Of a stretch of DNA of 64,000 bases, positions 37,901-45,316 are shown in pieces. Origin of the DNA: JAEUIE01 sp046350055 (GTDB lineage Bacteria > Planctomycetota > Planctomycetia > Gemmatales > HRBIN36); NCBI GenBank assembly GCA_046350055.1, contig JAXMBC010000001.1:3224001-3288000 (forward strand), written 5' to 3'. Within the stretch, counting starts at the first letter, position 1; each line of letters opens with the position of its first letter. The notes under the pieces are model-generated. The model saw nothing but the letters and a program-made list of their open reading frames with translations, had not been told where the DNA came from and did no database searches. Position numbers and translations under genes: made by a program.

Positions 37901-40900
37901 ATTGGTGCCGATCGGCGGAATGTTTACATCGGAGCGGCCCGCCAGGAAGATGGCATCGTGCGAGTTGACCGATAGCTGATGAGTCACCGTACCGCTGGAG
38001 TTGGGGCCATCACCGCCGATATCATTGAAGACATTACCGCGAATGATAGCTGCCGGCCCCGCCACGATGGCGAGAGTGAAGTGCTGCCCGGTTACTCCGC
38101 CCCGGCCATCGTCAGCTTCAATTGTTACAGGATAGTTGCCTGGGCTATACGAGTCGGTGTTCCACTGGAATAGACCCGTGGAAGAATCGACACTCATCCC
38201 CACGATATTACTGGTGAGCCGATAAGTGATCGTATCGTTATCGGCATCAATCGCATTTGCGTCATACTGGTACAGCTGCCCAGCCACGATGCGTAGCACC
38301 GGATCGGTGACAAAGAGCGGGGCATGGTTTGTTCGATTGTTGCGGATGTTCAGCGTGTAGGCCTGATCCACCGTGCCGCCCTGGCCATCGCTGACTCTCA
38401 CGATGATCGTGTGTTCGCCCAGCGTCTCCGGCGTCGGCATGAAGCTGAGCAATCCCGTTGCAGAGTCGATAGATGCATTGCCAACGCCTTGCACCAGGGT
38501 GAAGTTCAGCACATCAAAGTCGGCATCGAACGCCTTCACCGGGTAGCTATAAGGCTCATCTACATAGGCATCGACGACCGGCACACTGGTGATGACGGGT
38601 GGTCGATTGGGTACCGTTCCCACACTGAGCGTGAAGGCCTGCTCACTTGCTCCACCCCACTCATCGCTGGCTTGCAGAATCACCGAAACATTGCCGGTAA
38701 AGTTGGCTGGTATGGGCCAAGTGACATTGCCGGTGACCGAGTCAACCGTCATCCCGCCCGGGAAGCTCAGCAAACGATAGCTCACTGTATCGCCGTTGGC
38801 ATCTCTGGCCTGCGCGGCATAGCTCCACGTTCTCCCCGGCGGCACAAGCGTGCTCGGCTGCGTCTCGAACACGGGCACCTCGTTCGCCAGCGAATAGACC
38901 TGCACACTGTAGGAGAATGGCTTACGGAGCGGGTTATGGAAATGGATGGTGCGTGGTCCGGTCGTCGCGCCGGGATTCAAGCGGTTGTCTGTGAGTGTGC
39001 TGCTGATGTTGAAATAGGCTCGCCCATCAGGCAAGTAGCCATCCGCATCCTGGGGGATGATGCTCGCATCCGAAACGCGATCCAGCACCACCAGCATCGG
39101 CCCTCGTAATGGAGTGCTGCCTGCATGTCGCAGTGACAAAGAACTGTAAAGCTGAAGCCCTTGCTGCTGAAAGCTGGTGCGGCCATATTCCGGCACGATG
39201 CTGGTGCTGACGTTTACCAGCTTGGTGAAGTCGATGGTCTGTGCATTGGTCTGCCGGACTTCTTCTTGAATCGTTGCCGAGGTGGGACTGAGGCCGATAA
39301 CCGTGTTCACCTTCACGCACGAAATAGTGACGTTACTCTGTGTATCCCCGTCGTTATTGACTAGCCGCAGTACAAGTCGGCCTGTCGAACCGGGAACCAG
39401 ACCGGCGAGATTAACCGTCACCTCGCCTGTCGCGGTGGTAACGCCAGGGGCGATGGCCGGGTTCAGCCCTTCGGTGAGATTCAGAAATGCATCACGCTCC
39501 TGGGCAATGGGCAGTACCAGCGATTGGCCTCTGCTATCAACGAAAGCAATCTCGAACGCATCACGCAGTTGAGCCGTTGCAGTCGCATCGAACTGAGGCA
39601 GCGAGTATTCCACCGTCAGGGTGGCACTATCCTGCAAGGGAACGACAAAGTCATGCGAGAGCGTAACAAGGAACGAATCGCCTTCGCGGATTGTCGCTGA
39701 CCCGTTGCTCGCCGTCACCCGGCCCTTGCCAGCCGTGGTTCCACCGAACTCTTCGACAATCCAGCCAGTTAACAGATCATCAAAGCAAACACTCCCCGTT
39801 ACTGGTTCATAGATGATGGTAATGGGTACAGTGCGGGTGTTGCCTGCCACATCGGTGGTCTTTACCGTAAACAGATTATTGCCCGGCGTCAGATTTAAAT
39901 CAGTCAGGCTGTATGCACCCTGAGCGTCCGCCGTGGTGGTTTGACTGGTGCCGACGAGTTCGATTAAGGCGCTGGGGTCCGCCTGCCCTTCCAGTGTAAC
40001 GATCGAGAGCGAGGTCTTGAGATCACCCACTGGGGCTGTATCCGAGCCGGCAGCCAGGTTCACCGTCAGGCTGGCGTCTGATTTGAGTACAAACGGCACC
40101 TGATACATTGTGGAAGCATTGCCGAACTGGTCGCGAGCCCGGAGGTAAAGCGTGTGAGCGCCTTCACTCACGTTGCCGCCCGCCAGTTGATTGAGAAACG
40201 CTCGATCCAGCAGGAAGGTGCCATCGGATTGCAGCCGGGCGAGGGCGTTCGTGAAGGTAGTGGTTTGATCGAGTGAGGCCAGGAAGAGTGTGACCCGGCT
40301 TTGATCGGTCACGCTGCCCTGGATATCCACCAGTGAACTGATGGTGTCGTTGTTAGTCGTGCCACCGGGTGCGGTATCGGTTCGCAACCTGGCTGCAATG
40401 ATCGGTGCATCAATATCGGGGTTGGTCGATCCTTGCGGAGCCTCCATCCTGAACCCTACCACGATGTCATCAAAATCCTTGTCGCCTCCGTTGAAGATGT
40501 CTTCAAAGCCGAAGCGATTGAAGCCATGCCAGTACTGATGGCCGAAATGATCCGGGTTGGCACCAGCGATGGAGAAGAATACTTGCGGGTTCTGTCTGGC
40601 AAGATTGTTCGGGTTTCGTCGCAGATACTCTGCCGTCGTATTGTTCTGCACGATGTAGAAGACGACATGACTGCCGGAGGGGAGGGTTACCCGCTTGGTA
40701 GCACCAACTGGCTGCTTGTTGCTGAAGAGCACTTGTCGGGACGGACTGTTGATCGCCTGGTAGGCATAGGCGGGGTCGCCTGGCAACACGCCATTGATGG
40801 CTCCGGTTTCGTCGTCGGCCAGGAAGAATCCCATCTCGTTCTTCAGCCCCGCGTTGCGGGCCGCAATGGTGTACGTGGTGGCAACAGTCTGTCCGATTCC

Positions 40901-41506
40901 ACCCGGCATCGTCAGCACCGAACCACGGACAGGTTTGATGGCAAAGCTGTTATCGTTGAAGAGCCGTTTGACCGAGGAGACGGTGGCATCTTCCCAGCGA
41001 ACCTGCACCGCATCGCCTGACATCCGATTGGTGAGCACCGCATCACGACGCTGTGGGTTGGCGGCATCGACGGAGAACAGCAGCAGCGGCGACTGCTTCG
41101 GCAAGTTATCGGGATTCGATGTCGCCCACTGTTCCAAGCTCCCCCGTTTCACGAGCAGATAGCCATAGATCTGGCCACCCTCGGCATTCCACTCTCGACT
41201 GCTGCCTACATTCGCCGTGCTTTGGAAAAGCACCTGAGCCCGCGAAGCCGCTGCGGTGGCATATCCCACTTGCGAAGGCAGCAAACCATCGATGCGTCCC
41301 TGCAGATCATCCACCAGATACAGGGCTAGTTCGTTGTTAGCCCCGGTGGCCTTGCCGTTCACCTTGAACTGCAGCCGAACCGTTTCCCCAACCACCCCCG
41401 GCACCTGGTAGAAATCGTTGGCCAGCACCACCCGATCTTCCAGCAACTCCACCAGCGGACGAAAACGCTTCAAGCTCTTGTTCGCAGAAGTACGGCGGAA
41501 CGACAT
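28958..41506 (-). CDS. Giant surface protein with Ig-like and YD (RHS) repeats
   Basis: A 4182-residue protein. The N-terminus has 'LLEDRVVLA' (21-29), the planctomycete motif on large exported proteins. In order: a beta-rich N-terminal region with a DUF4114-like segment near 320-356 ('FEDIFNGGDKDFDDI'); Ig-like repeats of the He_PIG type near 870-1170; a SdrB-like segment near 1610-1660 ('YLDENDNKRFDASEPSA'); a second run of He_PIG repeats near 1680-2340 ('GMSIDSTTGMLDWTP'); then many YD repeats (about 2540-3700, 'YEYDAxGN'); an RHS core (about 3704-3828) ending in 'DPLGL'; and a ~350-residue C-terminal part with a glycine/histidine-rich stretch near 4100. The C-terminal domain matches no toxin I know. 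It is the last gene of a sigma-kinase-RHS operon, 13 bp after the kinase. Confidence 0.93.
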   Translation of the reverse strand: MSFRRTSANKSLKRFRPLVELLEDRVVLANDFYQVPGVVGETVRLQFKVNGKATGANNELALYLVDDLQGRIDGLLPSQVGYATAAASRAQVLFQSTANVGSSREWNAEGGQIYGYLLVKRGSLEQWATSNPDNLPKQSPLLLFSVDAANPQRRDAVLTNRMSGDAVQVRWEDATVSSVKRLFNDNSFAIKPVRGSVLTMPGGIGQTVATTYTIAARNAGLKNEMGFFLADDETGAINGVLPGDPAYAYQAINSPSRQVLFSNKQPVGATKRVTLPSGSHVVFYIVQNNTTAEYLRRNPNNLARQNPQVFFSIAGANPDHFGHQYWHGFNRFGFEDIFNGGDKDFDDIVVGFRMEAPQGSTNPDIDAPIIAARLRTDTAPGGTTNNDTISSLVDIQGSVTDQSRVTLFLASLDQTTTFTNALARLQSDGTFLLDRAFLNQLAGGNVSEGAHTLYLRARDQFGNASTMYQVPFVLKSDASLTVNLAAGSDTAPVGDLKTSLSIVTLEGQADPSALIELVGTSQTTTADAQGAYSLTDLNLTPGNNLFTVKTTDVAGNTRTVPITIIYEPVTGSVCFDDLLTGWIVEEFGGTTAGKGRVTASNGSATIREGDSFLVTLSHDFVVPLQDSATLTVEYSLPQFDATATAQLRDAFEIAFVDSRGQSLVLPIAQERDAFLNLTEGLNPAIAPGVTTATGEVTVNLAGLVPGSTGRLVLRLVNNDGDTQSNVTISCVKVNTVIGLSPTSATIQEEVRQTNAQTIDFTKLVNVSTSIVPEYGRTSFQQQGLQLYSSLSLRHAGSTPLRGPMLVVLDRVSDASIIPQDADGYLPDGRAYFNISSTLTDNRLNPGATTGPRTIHFHNPLRKPFSYSVQVYSLANEVPVFETQPSTLVPPGRTWSYAAQARDANGDTVSYRLLSFPGGMTVDSVTGNVTWPIPANFTGNVSVILQASDEWGGASEQAFTLSVGTVPNRPPVITSVPVVDAYVDEPYSYPVKAFDADFDVLNFTLVQGVGNASIDSATGLLSFMPTPETLGEHTIIVRVSDGQGGTVDQAYTLNIRNNRTNHAPLFVTDPVLRIVAGQLYQYDANAIDADNDTITYRLTSNIVGMSVDSSTGLFQWNTDSYSPGNYPVTIEADDGRGGVTGQHFTLAIVAGPAAIIRGNVFNDIGGDGPNSSGTVTHQLSVNSHDAIFLAGRSDVNIPPIGTNDPNFPLLRTGGSGANFSVENKPQQVSVNPGQVLTFKASGIVNGVDALNFNVEPDGDRGGFSTTINSTPAIGGISGYRGYIGALVGVFLGDENPAGGTAPATLNFDDNAGGNSKFKTLAPALGQVFYIGDGYTNKQTSLGLPSSGVPQRFTAPTGATRLFIGLPDGGPRFASSKTPGNYDDNIGSFDVTVNIHPASTIFYDDTEFDNANWTSAVTLYEDGNPSLDGGDIGFFQNTGGGNPDAMREGFHYLRVGDVLVSGNLNLNAVYNPSTQGAIQSLNVSIDFKQISVFFQGPDSTGAILYLEQDGVRYYGVKAYLGFGAGQGGVDVWLNKTGTLTANDFDTNPLAAVDPPSATGIKPNFTSTGGPITFGFSMFNNATGNPGKAVRTRTATDNWFLQINRAQSDGPVPNFRVYLDENDNKRFDASEPSAISDVTGRYEIADVVPGDHKVRIAEQLGWRQTYPTGSGTYNLQLNPGQISSGIDFGVQVDPIVQNSPTIVSDPVTGGTIGQTYRYDVRGLGEGALFYDLPQRPDGMVIDRLTGSIAWVPEAGQLGPQQVVVRLRDGAGKVALQSFTILVASPNTAPVFISEPVLLAAVNRPYRYLVEAIDAENDALTYSLETPPAGMSIDSTTGMLDWTPAAAQLGAVPVQIRVRDAQGAETIQLFTITVSGSLPNTNPIILSMPPTRVRVNSPYRYQVLATDAEADRLSYQLVTMPSGMVIDPDTGLLTYTPSTVGEREVVLRVSDGQGGTATQSFTITVLGMEGNTLPVFLAASPGDASAGRLFRFTPTVSDADGDQLFWSLQDAPDGMSIDATTGLIRWIPRFDQVGVANFTVQVQDGLLGTANRQFTLNVRGANTPPLVISSPLTLAIVGQQYRYPLLAVDAEQNELNYTLLQGPAGMGIDAATGVLTWTPEASQAGTQTVSVEVSDGQGGQTRQNFAVSVSATPITLPPLISSRPPLLGSVNAQYQYQLNASDPQGLALTYSLQSGPTGMNLNASSGLLTWTPNTGQVGVHVVIVEVQNTAGLKAQQVYTITVGVNQVPVITSQPITQVSFGQPYRYDLIANDPNGDPLSYLLLEGPGGMIVSSTGSITWDTPALGTPAVHVRVSDGRGGTTEQQFTLSVTADTQAPQVTITFSQNPLPYGGGVVIRVAATDNVAVTDLFLTVEGQSIPLDADGTAFYTPVAINNFDVVASARDAVGNVGTTTSILQVVYEQDPTNSGINVGISSPVADAIITDQVNVTGTISGTNIGTWRVMIAPVGSNTFQTIATGSGQVFNSTLASFDPTLLANDQYRIRVVAQKTTGELGFREIIVNVEGELKLGRFALSFTDMSLPLAGIPISVFRSYDTLDATRSGDFGYGWRLGFADARIRETVPSNIAQGFFGPIDAPFKTGTRVFLTTPSGQRVGFTFDPVPITIPFFGTTYWKPRFVADPGVQEKLDTLTEPGNYYGDLYIKRDDGTFIRPFDILGGSYNPNDYNLTLTDGTIYRYNQDEGLRQIVDPSGNTVNFRADGIFSADGSAIRFERDAAGRITRIVDPAGKAVKYNYDTAGNLIRIDNQENISSTMTYRSTPAHYLETVLDPRGNQAMRTEYDAQGRITAYIDADGKRTTSTYDQNANSETVTDPLGNPTTLTYSNTGKLLSVRDSLNNIYRYEYDSRGNQTKAIDPTGSAVTREFDAENRITSMLDPLGKSYSVTYTSTGSINTVADAQGRVSTLLYDDQHRMVGQVNALGDISRMERDSMGRVVRYTDALGRVTTYEYQGAFTRPSVTTYADGARRYYQYNAQGLIISARDELGFITTYEYDSIGRATRVNFADGSSIRYTYNLDRLESKIDQLGNITRYEVDNANRLRKVIDPMGNITEVVYDANGQIIRQTDAENRSVNFTYRADGRLLSKTDPAGLVTSYEYDGAGNVTAETTMNETTRYTYDALGRLTSIKNALNNTTRYEYDSAGNLTRIIDPLNHELRYEYDALNRVTAKINHLNEAAHFSYDLVGNLTQVTDAIGRVVSNTFDSRNRLQRSDQPGGVHIQYTYDLAGNTTGITDIQNRTTLYSYDSMGRLFKMTDPTGQTQQAEFDLAGNVTALIDPLGQRTTMQYNPSGMLTRMTDTAGNSNTFEYNRVGQRTAIVDAAHQRSVFTYDAAGRMIRRTNPGGLFDQYEYDEMGMLMRTVDASGKVMEYEYDAVDNIISQTARDGIQTDVRSFTYDAAGRLQQATNRAGRYEFTYDAADRLVSQQFIDVSQAPSSTLFFTYDAAGRLIQTRDNFNARVDSTFDDRDRMISRTWQGDQLTSVRLYTTFNSDDQPDIVTRYADLTGTQKVGTSQYSYDTLGRITGITHRDASNSTLAQYSYQYDALSRVSQATENGVTLNYSYDALGQLLSTQRSAGSQENYSYDVMGNRQGGGRTYNALNQLISDDGFDYAYDADGRMQTRTERSTGTVTALKYNARNQVESIFKTDADGNIINQSYLTYDVFGQKVAYEIDGNVTSTSYAGGNPWADYSVNTPVTRYLYGGLDELLARDTSTTATEWYLTDRLGSVRDLTNSTGQVINHREYDSFGKILNETNPSAGDLFGFTGREYLSEFDLYDLRNRLYDANQGRFVSEDPLGFSGGDTNLYRFVNNDPVNHTDPLGLFSIGEYAGSLLSSNAIVNALFTHGGDGYFSISISAGAGGVKVGAGGDYSFSGSLGPQFKQFDTKLDWGFRNGAPFGSVSGGQHGINMGARFDGNSGGTYTSVDPQAMFKSFADYTAFNAANTLRKNNNTYDQPLLDFMNDKAKTGLGAAIKGMYPKPTTMGYHSPDAQKPPPPDEADFAIQVVSTARAPNFLMRFNAAAFGLPAIELNTIARYLTASDSETLVRVEQSVDLPDEIGTTDWEGRGFAVRTPNRPSTFSSGSPPFTPGHGMPGTGHGHHGGGGGGSGGGLAPPWMGGPPSDGSGCSVDLIGSLRNQVEIINGRRAVEVDCCSIFFAYYYAKTKKCYRFLDMPGST

Positions 41507-41519
41507 GACACACTCCAGA

Positions 41520-44255
41520 TTAACGCTTGGGATCAGGCTGGCTCTTCAGCCAAGTCCAAACGAAGGTGTTCTCGCGAAGGGGTTTCCACAACGGTTCCAT
41601 CGTGAAGGCCAGTTTCATCGTCTTCCACTGCTGCTCGTCGCAGGCCTTCCTGCTCTTCTGCAGCCAGGAGATCGCCTGGTCTTGAAATTGCTGAACGAGC
41701 TTGACCCTCTCGTCGCTACCCAGAGACACATCCTTGGCGGCGGTATCGGCATTGGTGGCAAAGACCATGGCAAGGAAGGCCTGCTGTTCGTGATTGAACT
41801 GTGGAAAGCGGCTGGCCTGTTCGCAAGCCGTCGCACTCTTTCGGAAGTTGCCCGCTTGTGCATGGTTGCTGGCGACGAACAGCGAGTAGAAATCTTTCTG
41901 GTCTGGCGGAGCGAGTTTCACCACGTCTTCGAAAGCGCTCGCGGCATCCTGATGCTGCTTGAGCATGGCCAGCATATTGCCTCGCGTACCCTGGGTTTCA
42001 AACAATCTGTCCCGCGCGGCCACGAAGTCAGGCTCGCGCTGCACTACCGGACGGATAATCTCGAGGTTAGCATCGAGCAGCTTCAGTGCCTGCGGCAACG
42101 CCTTCATGGCATTGGCCTGGTTCACGCGCAAGCCTGTCAGCGAGAGCATCACCCGCAGGTTCTGCTGATCTTCGGCATACAGCTTTTCCAAGCGATCCAG
42201 TGCCTGCTTGTAGTACTTCTCCGCCAGGTCACGCTTCTGCATGGAGGAATAGACCAGCCCCAGGTTCGTTTCCGTCTCTGCCACCTCCAGCGAATAGTTC
42301 ACGTTGGTTATCCCACGTGCCTTTGCCTTCTGCAGTTCCTCGATGGAAAGCAGAAAGTACTTCTCCGCTTCTGCATACTGTCCGAGGCTTAAGTAGTTGG
42401 CTCCGATGTTATGCCAGCTCATGGCCAGCATGCGGATCAAGTTGGGGTTCTCCGGCATCTCTTTCAGCAGGTTCGATTGCATGCGGGCTGCCTGCTGATT
42501 GAGTTCCAGGTGTTCCTGACCATACTGATGCGTAGCCGCGCGGGTGTGAATGACATCACTCAGTTCGATGCGGGCCTGGCGATCCGCAGGCTCCTGCAGG
42601 ATGATCTTGTTCCAGCCTTCCTCTGCCAACTGCAGGTTTTTGCGAGCGAGTTCCGTATTACCCAGAGCCATCAGCAGTCGGGCGGAGACGTAGTTGGCCC
42701 GTGCCACATCACGCATAACCTGCGGATCGTCACTGGTGGCACGAGTGACGACTTCCAGGAACTGTAAAAGCTCACGCTGTTGTTCGCGCCGCAATGCCTG
42801 TAGCTGCGGGATGTTGGCCCGATGCGGATCGTCCAGCTTGGCCAGCATCCGCTCCAGTGCTTCGCGGGCCTGGCGATAGTTGCGATCCGCGCGATCACGC
42901 TCATTGGCGGTGATCAGTAGTTCCGATTGCAACTTGCGTTCGTATACAATGGTGCCAATAACAAGAGCCACCAGAGAACACGCCAGCAGGCCAGCCAGTG
43001 AAGCGAGCGCTGGTCGTCGTCTCGCCCAACTGATGACCTTCACCACCGGGCCGGCAGGACGCACCGTGATAGGTCGCTTATCCAAATAGCGATCCAGATC
43101 ATCAGCCAGCGCTGCGGCTGTCGGGTAACGCGCTGCTGGCTGCTTGTTCAAACAATGCAGGCAAATCGTCTCCAGATCACGTGGTAGCCGAGGTCGCAGC
43201 TTGCTGGGAGACAGCGGCGGCAGCGTCTGCACTTGCACCAGTGTCTCCGCTATCGTCTCGCCTCGGAATGGCGGTCTACCAGTGAGGAGTTCATACAGGA
43301 TTGCCCCCAGCGAATAAACATCCATCGCTGGAGCATGTTCCAGGTGCTGCTTTAACCCTTCTGGCGCCAGATAACCGGGTGTGCCCAGTACCGTGCCTGT
43401 CTCGGTAATGCCTTCTACTTCCATCCGCTTGGCCAGGCCAAAGTCAGCGATCTTGACTTCGATATTCCGCAACGGCCGGCCTTGTCCATCCCTGGCGACC
43501 ACGACGGGTTTCACCAGCAGAACGTTTGAAGGCTTTAAATCCCGATGCAGAATCCCCTGCCGATGTGCATGATCCACCGCCCGGGCCAGTTGCATCACCA
43601 GCCGGGCGCTATCTTCGAAATGTTGTGGCTGATTGCGAATGACAGCTGCCAGATCGCCCCCTGCCAGGTATTCCAGCGCCAGAAAGGCACGGCCCGATTC
43701 CTCCCCCACTTCATGAATCTGCACGATCTGCGGATGCTGCAATTGGGCCAGCATCGCTGCTTCGGAGGTAAACCTCTCCGCATGAGCTGGGTTGAGGAGC
43801 CGGCGGTCTTGAATGATCTTGAGCGCCACCGCCCGCTGTAACTTCTGATCCCAAGCCCGGTAGACGATGCCCATGCCACCCTCACCGAGTTTGTCTTGCA
43901 GCAGATAGTGAGCGACGAGCTTCGGCATGCTGGCAATAGGCGAATCGATGCTGCCAGTTACTGCCTGTGGATGATCGTGGACGGTAGAAATGAGTGGAAA
44001 CGCAGCATACAGCCGGTCACGAAGGGCAATGATATCCGCTTCCACGGTGATTTCGGGATGAGTTTTCAGTCGCAGCGTATCCACCAGTGGATCATGAACG
44101 GCTGTCTCCGCCATTGCTTTCACACAGTGGGAACAGTCGAGCACATGGTCTTCCAAAGCCCGGCTTGCATCTTCCGGTAGCAAGCCGAGCGAGAAATCCA
44201 CAAGCTGTTGCGAGGGGGGACAATCGAGACGCACCATGTCAGTGTCCAACTGCAC
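41520..44255 (-). CDS. Ser/Thr kinase with N-terminal zinc finger and C-terminal repeats
   Basis: A 911-residue protein. His37-x3-Cys41-x2-Cys44 ('HVLDCSHC') near the N-terminus resembles the zinc-binding anti-sigma (ZAS) motif. The kinase domain (about 117-390) has 'GEGGMG', Lys146, 'HRDLKPSN' (Asp239) and 'DFG' (Asp271). One TM helix lies near 425-445 ('LASLAGLLACSLVALVIGTIVY'), then a helical coiled segment and tetratricopeptide-like repeats (about 500-800, e.g. 'LGQYAEAEKYFLLSIEELQKA'). The ECF sigma gene lies 85 bp upstream, so it probably controls that sigma factor by binding or phosphorylation. A GTG at 44255 gives the longest product; ATG 44237 is an alternative. Confidence 0.88.
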   Translation of the reverse strand: MQLDTDMVRLDCPPSQQLVDFSLGLLPEDASRALEDHVLDCSHCVKAMAETAVHDPLVDTLRLKTHPEITVEADIIALRDRLYAAFPLISTVHDHPQAVTGSIDSPIASMPKLVAHYLLQDKLGEGGMGIVYRAWDQKLQRAVALKIIQDRRLLNPAHAERFTSEAAMLAQLQHPQIVQIHEVGEESGRAFLALEYLAGGDLAAVIRNQPQHFEDSARLVMQLARAVDHAHRQGILHRDLKPSNVLLVKPVVVARDGQGRPLRNIEVKIADFGLAKRMEVEGITETGTVLGTPGYLAPEGLKQHLEHAPAMDVYSLGAILYELLTGRPPFRGETIAETLVQVQTLPPLSPSKLRPRLPRDLETICLHCLNKQPAARYPTAAALADDLDRYLDKRPITVRPAGPVVKVISWARRRPALASLAGLLACSLVALVIGTIVYERKLQSELLITANERDRADRNYRQAREALERMLAKLDDPHRANIPQLQALRREQQRELLQFLEVVTRATSDDPQVMRDVARANYVSARLLMALGNTELARKNLQLAEEGWNKIILQEPADRQARIELSDVIHTRAATHQYGQEHLELNQQAARMQSNLLKEMPENPNLIRMLAMSWHNIGANYLSLGQYAEAEKYFLLSIEELQKAKARGITNVNYSLEVAETETNLGLVYSSMQKRDLAEKYYKQALDRLEKLYAEDQQNLRVMLSLTGLRVNQANAMKALPQALKLLDANLEIIRPVVQREPDFVAARDRLFETQGTRGNMLAMLKQHQDAASAFEDVVKLAPPDQKDFYSLFVASNHAQAGNFRKSATACEQASRFPQFNHEQQAFLAMVFATNADTAAKDVSLGSDERVKLVQQFQDQAISWLQKSRKACDEQQWKTMKLAFTMEPLWKPLRENTFVWTWLKSQPDPKR

Positions 44256-44340
44256 GAGGAGAAATCATCGCACAGACTAACACAGTAGAAGATGCGCAGG
44301 TGGGGTGAAATCTGTCAGATAATGAGGATTTTCTGTTCCA

Positions 44341-44892
44341 CTAGTCAATCAAGCCAGCTATCTCTTGACGTAACTGCCGAAGGACTCGCGATTTAGCGAG
44401 ATAGACCATATTGACGGTGATGCCCAATTCCCTGGCGACATCCTCGGCAGAACGGCCCTCCACCACATTCTCCCAGCAGGCTCGCCATGTCTGCTCCGGG
44501 AAGCCATCCTTCATGAGTTGCAGTAGCCGATTGATGAGATACTGCCGATACTCGTCGTCATCTAGCGCAGGTTCCGAGACGTCGTAAACGTCACTATGCC
44601 AGTTGACCGCTTGATGATCAACCTTGCGTCGCCATTCGAGCGCCTTGTTGCGGATGACCGTGTGCAGCCAGCCATGAAAGTGTCCATGCTTGTTTCGGTG
44701 AAACTCCGGCAGTTTGCGATACAGGAGCATGAACACTTCTTGGAGCAGGTCGCTTGTTTCGGTCGTCGGGATGTTCATCTTCTTCAGCCAATGAAAGAAG
44801 AGGGGTGTGTACAAATCGACGAACCGTCGCCAGGGTTCCTCCGCCTGCGGAAGGGTCAGTTTCTCCAGAAGACTCATGGGGGTAACAAGCAT
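44341..44892 (-). CDS. ECF-type RNA polymerase sigma factor
   Basis: A 183-residue sigma-70-family protein. Region 2 includes 'ETSDLLQEVFMLLYRKLPEF' and 'FHGWLHTVIRNKALEWRRK' (about 45-90). Region 4 has an HTH 'GRSAEDVARELGITVNMVYLAKSRVLRQLR' region (about 145-178). No regulator-binding tail is obvious. It heads the minus-strand operon with the zinc-finger kinase and the RHS gene. In planctomycetes several ECF groups are encoded next to Ser/Thr kinases. Start choice between 44892 and 44877 is open. Confidence 0.9.
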   Translation of the reverse strand: MLVTPMSLLEKLTLPQAEEPWRRFVDLYTPLFFHWLKKMNIPTTETSDLLQEVFMLLYRKLPEFHRNKHGHFHGWLHTVIRNKALEWRRKVDHQAVNWHSDVYDVSEPALDDDEYRQYLINRLLQLMKDGFPEQTWRACWENVVEGRSAEDVARELGITVNMVYLAKSRVLRQLRQEIAGLID

Positions 44893-45009
44893 TGAACCAT
44901 GTTAAGGGGAGGCTGTGCAGAATGCAATCGTCCATCTGCATGCTCATGGCTGCTACTGAACCACAGGATAGTTACCAGAAAGCATCCCCGTTCGCTCCCG
45001 CTGCCTGCC

Positions 45010-45258
45010 CTAATCCATCTCCAGGCAACTCCGTTGCAGATGCTTGAGCTTGATTGGATCGTGGCCTGCTACGGACTTGGGCAGGAACAGAATCGCCTCC
45101 TGAATATCCGGAGCCAGCTACAGCAGGATCATGATCTGACTGATGCATGCCAGACTCACCATGCCCAAGCGGGCCAGTTCCGCGTAGTCCTTGACCACGC
45201 CGGTTACCACCAACCGCACGAAGTGATGAGCGAGTGTGGGGGATGCGACCTGCGGGTA
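45010..45258 (-). pseudogene. Decayed HTH protein of recombinase-associated type
   Basis: On the minus strand the frame reads 'VVKDYAELARLGMVSLACISQIM', 'ILL', an in-frame TAG (45118-45120), then 'LAPDIQEAILFLP' and 'HDPIK', ending at TAG 45010. This matches a well-known bacterial DNA-binding tail ('DYAELARLGHVTRARVTQIMNLLxLAPDIQExILFLP') found beside resolvases and integrases on mobile elements. The stop and lack of a start mark it as a relic. The flanking bases of this 424-bp intergenic stretch hold nothing else I can name. Confidence 0.8.
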
Positions 45259-45301
45259 GAGCAGGGGACCTCTACCCTAGTGTAATATTCTGCATTCCAT
45301 T

Positions 45302-45311
45302 GTGGGATTTG
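45302..45311. repeat. 10-bp direct repeat shared with tRNA-Thr (possible att core)
   Basis: GTGGGATTTG lies five bases beyond the 3' end of the integrase gene and recurs at 46634-46643 inside the T-arm/3' part of tRNA-Thr. The two copies bracket the integrase gene, as attL and attR would. Confidence 0.4.
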
Positions 45312-45316
45312 CGCAC

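Noticed and set aside
28958..41506. CRISPR-like regular repeats
   Set aside because: The periodic DNA in this region comes from YD and Ig-like protein repeats, which vary in length and sequence and are in one long frame. No short identical repeats with unique spacers were seen anywhere in the window.
44899..45285. 128-codon plus-strand frame in the gap between sigma factor and integrase
   Set aside because: It lies opposite the recognisable relic on the minus strand and has no features of its own.
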